Source: Paenibacillus lupini | GTDB taxonomy: Bacteria; Bacillota; Bacilli; Paenibacillales; Paenibacillaceae | Length of the DNA stretch: 51,767 bases | NCBI RefSeq assembly: GCF_011761355.1 | Contig: NZ_JAASRW010000004.1 | Location: forward strand, 1-51,767 | Direction of reading: 5' to 3' | Part shown: piece by piece, positions 33,661 through 41,418 of the stretch | How the letters are laid out: each line of letters opens with the position of its first letter | How positions within the stretch are numbered: position 1 is the stretch's first letter | Notes under the pieces: generated by a model | What the model saw: the letters and a program-made list of their open reading frames with translations, nothing else | Database searches by the model: none | Told to the model about the DNA's origin: nothing | Program-made: the position numbers and the translations under genes

Positions 33661-34944
33661 ATGACGCATGAACCGCAATTGAATACAGACAGCAGGTTGA
33701 GTCCATACGCTGCTTCTGTGGATATGCAGCAAAAGCTATATAAAAGGTCGCTACTCATCGTTGTACTGTCGCAAATCTTTGGTGGTGCAGGACTTGCCGC
33801 AGGTGTGACTGTCGGGGCGCTTCTAGCGCAGGATATGCTGGGATCGGAAAGTCTTGCTGGTGTTCCTTCCGCTTTATTCACTCTTGGTTCAGCAGCAGCT
33901 GCCATGCTGGTTGGGCGTCTTTCGCAGCAATACGGGCGGAGGCTTGGACTTTCTGCTGGTTTTTTTACAGGAGGGATAGGAGCACTTGGTGTTATATTAG
34001 CAGCAGTTAATAATAGTGTGTGGCTCTTGTTTATCTCTTTTGTTATTTATGGAGCGGGAACGGCAACCAACCTGCAGGCTCGTTATGCGGGAACAGATTT
34101 GGCGAGGCCGGATCAGCGGGCCAAGTCGATTAGTATTGCTATGGTCTCTACTACTTTAGGAGCCGTGGCCGGTCCTAATCTGGTAGATGTAACGGGTGAT
34201 TTTGCAACTTCCGTTGGCGTACCGGCACTCGCGGGTCCATTTATGCTGGGGGCAGCAGCTTTTATTCTTGCGGGCTTGGTCTTCTTTATTTTCCTCCGCC
34301 CAGATCCGTTTATAGTGGCCAAAGCCATACACGATGCCCAATCCGTCGCTCAGGGTCAGGCTGTTAATGAGGCTAATAAGATTCGTAAAGGCAGCAATAA
34401 AGGCTTGATTGTTGGAGCGGCTGTTATGATTCTGACTCAAATTGTGATGGTTGCCATTATGACGATGACACCTATTCATATGAAGCATCACGGACATAGC
34501 TTGGGTGATGTAGGATTAGTCATTGGCATTCATATTGGATTCATGTATTTTCCTTCTCTGATTACAGGTGTTCTTGCGGATAAAATGGGCCGTACAGCGA
34601 TGTCCATTGCTTCTGGCGTAGTACTGCTCTCAGCAGGTCTTGTTGCCGCCGCGGCTCCTCCAGATTCGATGGTTGTACTTATTATTGCTTTAGCTTTGCT
34701 TGGGCTTGGCTGGAACTTTGGCCTAATTAGCGGGACGGCGATCATCGTTGATTCAGCAGATCCGGTCACCCGTGCCAAAACGCAAGGAACAATCGATGTA
34801 CTCGTTGCCTTGTCCGGCGCCTCAGGTGGAGTGCTGTCTGGCATGGTTGTATCATCTACCAGCTATGCAACGCTGTCGCTTGGCGGTGGAGCACTTGCAT
34901 TGTTGCTTATACCGGTCATTATTTGGTCGAGACGAAAGTCCTGA
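33661..34944 (+). CDS. MFS transporter
   Basis: 427 residues with about twelve hydrophobic helices. Loop motif VGRLSQQYGRRLGLSAG between helices 2 and 3 and DKMGRTAMSIASG in the second half mark the major facilitator superfamily; probably a drug or metabolite exporter. A charged loop (about 215-240) separates the halves. It follows the WYL regulator by 50 bases. Substrate unknown. Confidence 0.9.
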   Translation: MTHEPQLNTDSRLSPYAASVDMQQKLYKRSLLIVVLSQIFGGAGLAAGVTVGALLAQDMLGSESLAGVPSALFTLGSAAAAMLVGRLSQQYGRRLGLSAGFFTGGIGALGVILAAVNNSVWLLFISFVIYGAGTATNLQARYAGTDLARPDQRAKSISIAMVSTTLGAVAGPNLVDVTGDFATSVGVPALAGPFMLGAAAFILAGLVFFIFLRPDPFIVAKAIHDAQSVAQGQAVNEANKIRKGSNKGLIVGAAVMILTQIVMVAIMTMTPIHMKHHGHSLGDVGLVIGIHIGFMYFPSLITGVLADKMGRTAMSIASGVVLLSAGLVAAAAPPDSMVVLIIALALLGLGWNFGLISGTAIIVDSADPVTRAKTQGTIDVLVALSGASGGVLSGMVVSSTSYATLSLGGGALALLLIPVIIWSRRKS

Positions 34945-34953
34945 AGAAAAAGA

Positions 34954-35003
34954 AGGGAGCTGTCCCATAAGTCATTTAAATGACTATGGGGCAGCTCCTT
35001 TAT
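34954..35003 (+). terminator. Terminator after the MFS gene
   Basis: Roughly 20-bp imperfect stem GGAGCTGTCCCATAAGTCAT / ATGACTATGGGGCAGCTCC with one bulge and T-rich tail, related in sequence to the hairpins at 22974 and 51404. Confidence 0.85.
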
Positions 35004-35016
35004 ATTATTTACAACG

Positions 35017-35216
35017 ATAAGACCCTCACAGGGTCTTATGATTAATGATTTCACTGAACTACCACTGTATAAAGCCCCAGCAGGGTCTTATTGCACCTCT
35101 AGGTGTTCAAAGCAGCTTAGTTTTCTACCAATATTAAAAAAATAAAACCCTCGCAAGGTCTTATTAATACTAGTTTTATCTAACGATCACTATATAAAGC
35201 CCTGGCAGGGTCTTAT
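35017..35216. repeat. Array of four 23-bp hairpin repeats
   Basis: Four 23-nt imperfect palindromes (ATAAR-type 5' arm, CCCT...AGGGTCTTAT 3' arm) at 35017-35039, 35069-35091, 35142-35164 and 35194-35216. Start-to-start distances are 52, 73 and 52. The 29-nt segments between copies 1-2 and 3-4 are equal in length and both end CACTRT, so the array looks like a duplicated two-hairpin unit. The first copy is a perfect 10-bp stem. It fills the gap between the MFS and VOC genes. Confidence 0.8.
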
Positions 35217-35241
35217 AGGATGTAACTATCCTTTTTGTAAT

Positions 35242-35637
35242 CTAAGCAGCGGTAGTAATCATCCACATAATGCCGAATTTATCTTCGATTTGTCCGAAGA
35301 GGGCTCCCCAGAACGCTGGCTCTAACGGACATTTTACAACGCCGCCTTCGGCCAGCTTATTGAAAGCATCACGGGCTTCGGCTTCCGTCCCAAATTCTAG
35401 ACTCAAATTAATGGCATTCCCCCGGATCACCGGCTCGAATACAGCATCGGACATGAGGAAGGTAACTCCTCCGGCGATCATACTTAGGTTTACGACTTTG
35501 TCCTTCAATTGTTCGTTCGCTTCGGGAAGCTGTCCATGCGTCATAATTGATAAAATCTCCCCGCCGAGCGCCTCTGTGTAGAACTCCGCTTGAGCTCTTG
35601 CATCCTCTGAAATCAAATAAGTAGTGTGTCTAGCCAT
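35242..35637 (-). CDS. VOC-family (PhnB/glyoxalase-like) protein
   Basis: 131 residues, one VOC domain pair. Conserved N-terminus TYLISEDARAQAEFYTEALGGE and C-terminal EPAFWGALFGQIEDKFGIMWMI are typical of PhnB-like members. Such proteins are small metal-dependent or metal-less enzymes and binding proteins; the substrate is not known. It runs opposite to its neighbours. Confidence 0.88.
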   Translation of the reverse strand: MARHTTYLISEDARAQAEFYTEALGGEILSIMTHGQLPEANEQLKDKVVNLSMIAGGVTFLMSDAVFEPVIRGNAINLSLEFGTEAEARDAFNKLAEGGVVKCPLEPAFWGALFGQIEDKFGIMWMITTAA

Positions 35638-35750
35638 CTTCCTAACATCCTCTCATCACTTGAATTGGACTGTTAACTCAGTCTCTATAAGGACAACGAA
35701 CGGGAATTAACGAAATCGACAGGTTCCGAAAAAAAATTTAGTTTTTAGAT

Positions 35751-35779
35751 TTGACTGAAAAAATAGATTCTGTTATGCT
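35751..35779 (+). promoter_or_regulatory. Promoter of the CobW-family gene
   Basis: TTGACT, 17-bp spacer, TATGCT. The expected start of transcription is near 35786, at the first base of the Zur box. Confidence 0.75.
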
Positions 35780-35785
35780 TCTTAA

Positions 35786-35800
35786 ACGTAATGATTACGA
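35786..35800. promoter_or_regulatory. Zur box
   Basis: ACGTAATGATTACGA: 13 of 14 defined positions of the Bacillus Zur operator TCGTAATNATTACGA. It covers the transcription start of the next gene, so repression by zinc-loaded Zur is expected. Confidence 0.85.
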
Positions 35801-35822
35801 TTAAAGGAAGTGAGGGAATAAG

Positions 35823-37034
35823 ATGAGTATGACTAAAATTCCGGTAACGGTATTGAGCGGTTATTTGGGAGCAGGCAAAACAACGGTGCTGAACCATGTG
35901 CTGAATAACCGGCAGGGCTTGAAGGTTGCTGTTATCGTTAATGACTTGAGCGAGGTTAATATCGATGCGGCGCTTATTAAGGATGGAGGAGGACTCTCGC
36001 GGACAGATGAGAAGCTCGTAGAGATGTCTAATGGCTGTATCTGCTGTACGCTGCGAGAGGATTTGCTTCGTGAGGTCGAGAGGCTGGCTGAAGATGGCCG
36101 GTTTGATTATATTCTGATCGAGTCGACAGGTGTAGGAGAACCGGTTCCTGTTGCACAAACCTTTACATACATCGACGAAGAGCAGGGCATCGACTTATCG
36201 AGGATGTGCAGGCTTGACTGTATGGTAACGGTTGTTGATGCTTATCGGTTCTGGCATGACTTCTCCTCGGGGGATTCTTTGCTGGCAAGAAGCCAGGCAG
36301 TTGGCGAAGACGATACACGCGAAGTTGCCGATCTGCTCATCGATCAGATTGAATTCTGTGATGTGCTGCTGCTTAATAAATGCGACATGATTGACCCGGA
36401 TGAGCTTGGGCAGTTGGAGGCAGTCATTAGGAAGCTGCAGCCCCGAGCCAAGCTGATCAAGACGGTGAAGGGTCAGGTTGATCCTGTAGAAATCTTAAAT
36501 ACCGGTTTGTTCAACTTTGATGAAGCAAGTCAATCCGCGGGATGGCTGAAGGAATTGGACAAGCCGGTTCATACTCCGGAGACGGAAGAGTACGGGATTG
36601 CTTCATTCGTCTACGAAAGAAGCAGACCGTTCCATCCGAGCCGGTTGATGAAGTGGTTTAAGGATTGGCCCATTGAAGTGGTTCGTGCAAAAGGAATCAT
36701 GTGGATCGCTACGCGTAACGATATCGGTCATAGTATCAGTCAAGCAGGACCATCTATCCAGTTTGGACCTTCAGGTTACTGGATTGCCGCACTGCCGCCG
36801 GATGAACAGAAGCTGTACCTGCAAGAGGAGCCTGAATTATTAGCGGGCTGGTCGCCGGAATTTGGAGACCGGATCAATAAAGTGGTGTTTATCGGTATTC
36901 AGATGGACCAGGAGAGGATGACAGCTTGTCTTGATGATTGTCTGTTGACCGACTCGGAGATGAAGCGGGACTGGAATTCATTCCGTGATCCATTGCCTAA
37001 GCCTGTAGAAATGTGTGAATTAACGGCCCATTAG
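35823..37034 (+). CDS. zagA: CobW/COG0523 zinc metallochaperone GTPase (ZagA/YciC type)
   Basis: 403 residues. G3E GTPase domain with Walker A GYLGAGKTT (13-21), metal motif CICC (Cys72, Cys74, Cys75), ESTGVGEP and LLNKCD guanine-specificity motif, followed by a CobW C-terminal domain (about 275-395). Zinc-regulated members (B. subtilis ZagA, formerly YciC) deliver zinc to client enzymes under zinc starvation. A promoter with a near-consensus Zur box lies directly upstream. The zinc role rests mainly on that operator. Ribosome binding site GAGGG six bases before the ATG. Confidence 0.9.
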   Translation: MSMTKIPVTVLSGYLGAGKTTVLNHVLNNRQGLKVAVIVNDLSEVNIDAALIKDGGGLSRTDEKLVEMSNGCICCTLREDLLREVERLAEDGRFDYILIESTGVGEPVPVAQTFTYIDEEQGIDLSRMCRLDCMVTVVDAYRFWHDFSSGDSLLARSQAVGEDDTREVADLLIDQIEFCDVLLLNKCDMIDPDELGQLEAVIRKLQPRAKLIKTVKGQVDPVEILNTGLFNFDEASQSAGWLKELDKPVHTPETEEYGIASFVYERSRPFHPSRLMKWFKDWPIEVVRAKGIMWIATRNDIGHSISQAGPSIQFGPSGYWIAALPPDEQKLYLQEEPELLAGWSPEFGDRINKVVFIGIQMDQERMTACLDDCLLTDSEMKRDWNSFRDPLPKPVEMCELTAH

Positions 37035-37042
37035 AGCAGTAA

Positions 37043-37070
37043 TGAGCGGCAGTCATCTGACTGCCGCTCA
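37043..37070. terminator. Hairpin between convergent genes
   Basis: 13-bp perfect stem TGAGCGGCAGTCA / TGACTGCCGCTCA with two unpaired bases and no T run. A likely but weak bidirectional terminator for zagA and the GH114 gene. Confidence 0.55.
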
Positions 37071-37140
37071 ATGATACTAACTAACTTAGGATGGTTGCCT
37101 CCATTCCCAAGCCATACTTCAGCGGCGGATGAGATTTGCG

Positions 37141-40100
37141 TTAAGACAAAGTAAAGCTTAGTAATGATCCGTTTGCTGCTGGAAGCCGGTTAGCCGTTGA
37201 ATCATTCGTAATAAAGCCTAGCCGGATCGTACTGCCCGAGCTTAAGCCCAGCGAAGACAGTGGAATCGCGAGCTCGATAACCGTATCATTGCGGATGAAC
37301 TGGGCTGTGGTAATCGTAGAGGCAAGGCTCCAAGTCCAGCCGTTGTTTATTCCGCTGTACGCGAATAAGTTTTGATTTTCGAGCATGGTATCAACACCGC
37401 CGGCTGCCCAGTTGGCTGGATTGTAGCCTGTCGAGGTGTTGTTGTCTGTATTCAAGTAGAATTGGCTTTTGGTATTGAGGCCACTGCCTTGAATAAGCAG
37501 GTACAGATTAGTGCTGTCGTTCTTTGCTTTCATAGCAGTGATCGTTCCGCCTGCACTACTGTTCAACGCCGATACTGCTCCCCAATCGCTTGCGCTGCCA
37601 TCAATGGTGATCGTGGTAGACGCTTGTGGGGTGGCGTTGACGGCAGTTGTTTTAGCAGATTCATTGCTGCTTGTATCAACGGCACTAACCTGGAACGAAT
37701 AAGAGGTGCCGTTGGTCAATCCTGTTGCTGTGTAGGTAGTCCCTGAGATAAGCGTTGTATTTAGCTTCGTTGTTCCTCGGTAAAGGTTATAGCCCTGCAG
37801 GTCGGAATCGGTGTTAGCCGACCAGGAAAGGGTAACCTGACTGCTCCCTGCGGATGCAGTTAGTCCCGTTGGTACAGCTGGTGGCGTCGTATCCGGTGTT
37901 GTTCCGCCTCCACCTGTTCCGCTACTGCCTAGTGTATAGCTTGGCAATATGCCTCCGCTGCCAGGCAATCTATTAACTGTCGAGTCGTTACTGATATAGC
38001 CTGCACGAATCGTGCTGCCATTCGTGAGACTCAGCGTGGAAAGAGGGATAGACAGCTCGACGACATTGTTGTTCCGCTGGAATTCGGAGGTGCTGAGCGT
38101 ACGGACGTTGGTCCACGACCAGCCTGCCCCCGTATTGTGGTACACAATATTGTTCTCGATCATGTATTCGGCGCCGCTTTCAACACCGGAAGCAGTCCAG
38201 CCTGCGGCGTTGTAACCGGTCAATCTATTGTTATCCGTGTCGAGGAACAGCTGTCCCTTGACGTTCAGGTTATTGCCTTGGACAAGCAGATACAACTGGC
38301 TTGTTGTATTGGCTGCTTTCAAAGCCTGAACATCGGAAGTACTGGTAGCAAGAGCGGTGACGCCGTTCCAATCAGAAGCTGATCCATCGATCGTTATGAC
38401 AGTTGTGGACGTACCTGTTGGGGTGACGGACACGGAAGAGCTTAGTGAAGATTCCAAACCGGCACTGTTCACAGCGGATACCTGGAAGCTATAAGCTGTA
38501 CCGTTCGTTAATCCGGTATTGGTGTAGGAGGTTCCGGTAATTAAAGCACCATTAACCTTCACACCATTCCGGTATACGTTATACCCTGAAATATTGGCGC
38601 CTGTACTAGCTGTCCAGTTCAGTGCTGCTTGGCCGCTGCCAGCAGTGGCCGTAAGTCCAGTTGGCGCTGGTGGCGCAACAGGTGCGGCAGGTGTCACAGA
38701 TACAGCTGTGCTTAGTGACGACTGGACGCCGCTCGTATTGACGGCAGCAACCTGGAAGCTGTAGCTGGTGCCATTTGTTAGTCCTGTTGCCGTATAAGAA
38801 GGGCTTGTGACGAGCGAGCTGTTGATCTTCGTTCCACCCCGGTAAACGTTATAGCCTGCGAGATTAGTCTCTGAATTTGGGCCCCAGCTTAAAAGGGCCT
38901 GCCCATTGCCCGGCGATGCAGTTAGACCACTTGGCGTACTTGGGACCGCAGGTGCGCCTGGAACGGTGAACTTGATGGACTGACCGCCAAAGTTGGCTGT
39001 CCGGAACCACATCCATATTTCTTGCCCGGCTAGCGCACCTCCGAAAATATAATCCGAGTCAAACATTAGCTCTACCGAGTTACCGGACTGTTTCGCAATG
39101 ACCGGCCAGCCGTTGTTGCCGACTGTTGTAGTTGGGAACTTGAACACATCGCCCTGCCCGCTTACATGTGGGGCAAGATACACTTTGTTCATGTTCTCGA
39201 AGTAGATGCGGGAATCAGGGGTAATTGGCCAGGATACGCCTTGCCAGCCTGTAGTCCCTTTTTTGTCATAATCGAAATAGAGCATTTCGCCCTGCATATT
39301 TAATGCGGATAACGAATCGATCTTCATGAGGAATTTGTCACCAGCAAACTTGGTGTATACCTTCGTAATCCCTTTGGCGTTGCTGCCGGCAGGATCGCTG
39401 TAGATTGGCGTTTCACTTGCCCAGTCGTTGAACTGGCCGTCAATGTTGAATCCGCCGTACAAATCGGTTGGGTGCATACCGGTGAGGGAGGAAGAAGGCT
39501 GGCCGCTGGCATCTAACCAATTCTTAGCGTCGTGGTACATAGTGGAGAAAGCAGTAGCGCCGCTGACATCATAGCCCATGTAGTGGCTGTTGCTTACAAT
39601 TTCGTTCATCCATTTGTTTGTGCTCGTTGATGGGATTGTAAAGTCACAAATGATGATGTTGAAGCCGTCCGACTGATTCGCCTGAGCGTTCATGTAGTCT
39701 TTCCAGAAGCCTCCGAAGTTGTCACGGCTGCGGTAAGTAGGTGAGGCGGGGTTAGTATTCCAGTTGTCTGCGAAAGCCGGGTTCTCATCATAGAACTTGG
39801 AGCCTGAAGTAATGTAGGGGTTAAAATACCAGGATTCTGTCAGGAAAATGTTAATCGCATGCCGGTAGCGCTCGGCGAATTGGGAGGTTCCTTCATCCGG
39901 GTTGAAATACCAGTAGCCGCGGTTTGCAGCCACGATTTTAGTCGGGTCAACGGCTTTTACCGCTTCAACCAGCTCGACCATCCCTTTGGCCGTAAAACCA
40001 AAGTTGCCGCGTGGTCCCCAGGAGGTTGTTGGACCGGCGCCGCCAATGGGATCAGGTGTATCAACGGTGTCGAGGAATACGCCGTCATATCCGGCATCAT

Positions 40101-40959
40101 GCTCCAGCTTATCGGTCATAAAAGTAATGAGTTTTTTCCACGTTGGGTCTCCACCGTTAATATAGCCGCCCCCGTAGGTTTTGTTCTTGTCAGGAACGCC
40201 ATCTCCGTTCTTCCAATACCCGCCGTACATATAACGGGTATCGTTGATCCACGTCCCTTGCTGATCCAGATACCAGGGCATAAGACCGTTATTACTCCAA
40301 CTGAGCAGATTGCCTGTGGAGGAATAATCGTTTGCAATAGATATACCGGTATAACTGTTGTATCCGGAATTAGCAGTCCCATCCGGTGTTGCTCCACCCT
40401 CGACGTTAATATAGCTGCCGGAGCTGTTGTAGTTCCATGGATTAGGGCCATGCAAAGGTCCACTTGGTCCGCTGTAATTCGCTGGAAGCAAGCCAACATC
40501 CTTGCCGTTCTGGATCGTCATGTCACCGGTAAAACCAGTGAATACGCTGGAGGTGGCGAGTTCCCCGACTGACATATAAGCGAGCACGATCACATCATCA
40601 GTGGTGCCAAGGATGCCGTCAACACCTCGTTTTACTTCGTTCACTTGATTTGGGGTAAACGTCTCGAAGTAGAACTGATTATTCGCGACGTTAATAATGC
40701 GGATGGTCGGCTCAAGGATAACAAGATCATAGGTTTTCAAGGAATCCAGCTGTGTCTGGGTGGCGGTGTTAGTGCCGTACCAGATCATTACCCGGCTGTA
40801 TTCGCTCAGTCCGGGTACCTTTCCGTACAGCGGATCTTTTCCTATTGCCGCATGAGCGGTTGGCGTAAGAGATGGGACTTTGAAGGCGGGAAATAGCAGT
40901 AGAAGTACGAGTGAAACAGCGAGCATTCGTCTAGCCAAACGATAAAAGGCTGTAGGCAA
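37141..40959 (-). CDS. Secreted multidomain GH114-type glycoside hydrolase
   Basis: 1272 residues from a TTG at 40959. A GTG at 40968 is possible, but AAAAGGGAG would touch it, whereas it is about eight bases from the TTG. Signal peptide 1 to about 37 (cut near AHA-A). Catalytic domain about 45-500 resembles GH114 endo-alpha-1,4-polygalactosaminidase: VMIWYGTNTATQTQLDSLKTY, GYDGVFLDTVDTPD (candidate acids Asp297, Asp300), FLTESWYF (Glu375). Then a CBM9-like beta domain (about 503-665), fibronectin III (about 670-755 and 757-850), an IDGSASDW module (about 853-1010), a third fibronectin III (about 1027-1115) and a second IDGSASDW module to the end. No cell-wall anchor. Divergent from the SLH protein that carries the same module type. 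Substrate inferred: galactosamine-type polymer. Confidence 0.85.
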   Translation of the reverse strand: MPTAFYRLARRMLAVSLVLLLLFPAFKVPSLTPTAHAAIGKDPLYGKVPGLSEYSRVMIWYGTNTATQTQLDSLKTYDLVILEPTIRIINVANNQFYFETFTPNQVNEVKRGVDGILGTTDDVIVLAYMSVGELATSSVFTGFTGDMTIQNGKDVGLLPANYSGPSGPLHGPNPWNYNSSGSYINVEGGATPDGTANSGYNSYTGISIANDYSSTGNLLSWSNNGLMPWYLDQQGTWINDTRYMYGGYWKNGDGVPDKNKTYGGGYINGGDPTWKKLITFMTDKLEHDAGYDGVFLDTVDTPDPIGGAGPTTSWGPRGNFGFTAKGMVELVEAVKAVDPTKIVAANRGYWYFNPDEGTSQFAERYRHAINIFLTESWYFNPYITSGSKFYDENPAFADNWNTNPASPTYRSRDNFGGFWKDYMNAQANQSDGFNIIICDFTIPSTSTNKWMNEIVSNSHYMGYDVSGATAFSTMYHDAKNWLDASGQPSSSLTGMHPTDLYGGFNIDGQFNDWASETPIYSDPAGSNAKGITKVYTKFAGDKFLMKIDSLSALNMQGEMLYFDYDKKGTTGWQGVSWPITPDSRIYFENMNKVYLAPHVSGQGDVFKFPTTTVGNNGWPVIAKQSGNSVELMFDSDYIFGGALAGQEIWMWFRTANFGGQSIKFTVPGAPAVPSTPSGLTASPGNGQALLSWGPNSETNLAGYNVYRGGTKINSSLVTSPSYTATGLTNGTSYSFQVAAVNTSGVQSSLSTAVSVTPAAPVAPPAPTGLTATAGSGQAALNWTASTGANISGYNVYRNGVKVNGALITGTSYTNTGLTNGTAYSFQVSAVNSAGLESSLSSSVSVTPTGTSTTVITIDGSASDWNGVTALATSTSDVQALKAANTTSQLYLLVQGNNLNVKGQLFLDTDNNRLTGYNAAGWTASGVESGAEYMIENNIVYHNTGAGWSWTNVRTLSTSEFQRNNNVVELSIPLSTLSLTNGSTIRAGYISNDSTVNRLPGSGGILPSYTLGSSGTGGGGTTPDTTPPAVPTGLTASAGSSQVTLSWSANTDSDLQGYNLYRGTTKLNTTLISGTTYTATGLTNGTSYSFQVSAVDTSSNESAKTTAVNATPQASTTITIDGSASDWGAVSALNSSAGGTITAMKAKNDSTNLYLLIQGSGLNTKSQFYLNTDNNTSTGYNPANWAAGGVDTMLENQNLFAYSGINNGWTWSLASTITTAQFIRNDTVIELAIPLSSLGLSSGSTIRLGFITNDSTANRLPAANGSLLSFTLS

Positions 40960-41038
40960 AATAGTCACTCCCTTTTCTCATTAAATGCTTAATCAGATCA
41001 GAAAATTCCGAATATTCACCACCTTAAGGTCTGATATA

Positions 41039-41049
41039 TTTGGCGCAAA
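41039..41049. promoter_or_regulatory. TTTGSCGCAAA operator candidate 1
   Basis: TTTGGCGCAAA, abutting the -10 box of the minus-strand promoter of the GH114 gene and covering its expected transcription start. Same motif at 41226, 45562, 45687 and 45804. Confidence 0.7.
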
Positions 41050-41077
41050 TTTTATGTATATATAATCAAATAGTAAA
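41049..41077 (-). promoter_or_regulatory. Promoter of the GH114-type hydrolase gene
   Basis: On the minus strand, TTTACT (41077-41072), a 17-bp spacer and TAAAAT (41054-41049). Confidence 0.6.
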
Positions 41078-41225
41078 CAAACGCATTACGCCAACGACGC
41101 CATTATAATCCAGCGTAATAGCGAATACAACAAGAAGTTTTCGACTTTCACTAGAAGCTAAATGATTTAAGAAAAGGATTAAGGAGGTTAATTATTTTAG
41201 GGACAAAGGGAATCCTGTGATTTAA

Positions 41226-41236
41226 TTTGCCGCAAA
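41226..41236. promoter_or_regulatory. TTTGSCGCAAA operator candidate 2
   Basis: TTTGCCGCAAA, a perfect 5-1-5 palindrome, 28 bp upstream of the -35 of the SLH-protein promoter. A related TTTTGCGTAAA lies in that promoter's spacer (41269-41279). Confidence 0.7.
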
Positions 41237-41263
41237 TATATTTAAATATTTTCCTAAATTATA

Positions 41264-41292
41264 TTGAATTTTGCGTAAACATTAACTAGAAT
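41264..41292 (+). promoter_or_regulatory. Promoter of the SLH-anchored hydrolase gene
   Basis: TTGAAT, 17-bp spacer, TAGAAT. The spacer contains the operator-like TTTTGCGTAAA. The remaining untranslated leader (41293-41418) holds no supported gene. Confidence 0.65.
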
Positions 41293-41418
41293 ATGTGACA
41301 ATGAGCGCCTCGCGCTTAAACGGAAGAAGGAGGCAGTATCTGCAAAGGGTCATGTTCAGGGGAGTTCATTCCAGGTATCACTTCAAAGGCAAGCGATATA
41401 AGAAGGGATGGGGAAACG

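Noticed and set aside
35017..35216. CRISPR array
   Set aside because: Repeats are palindromic and vary in several positions, spacers are unequal (29, 50, 29) and two spacers look related; no cas genes nearby.
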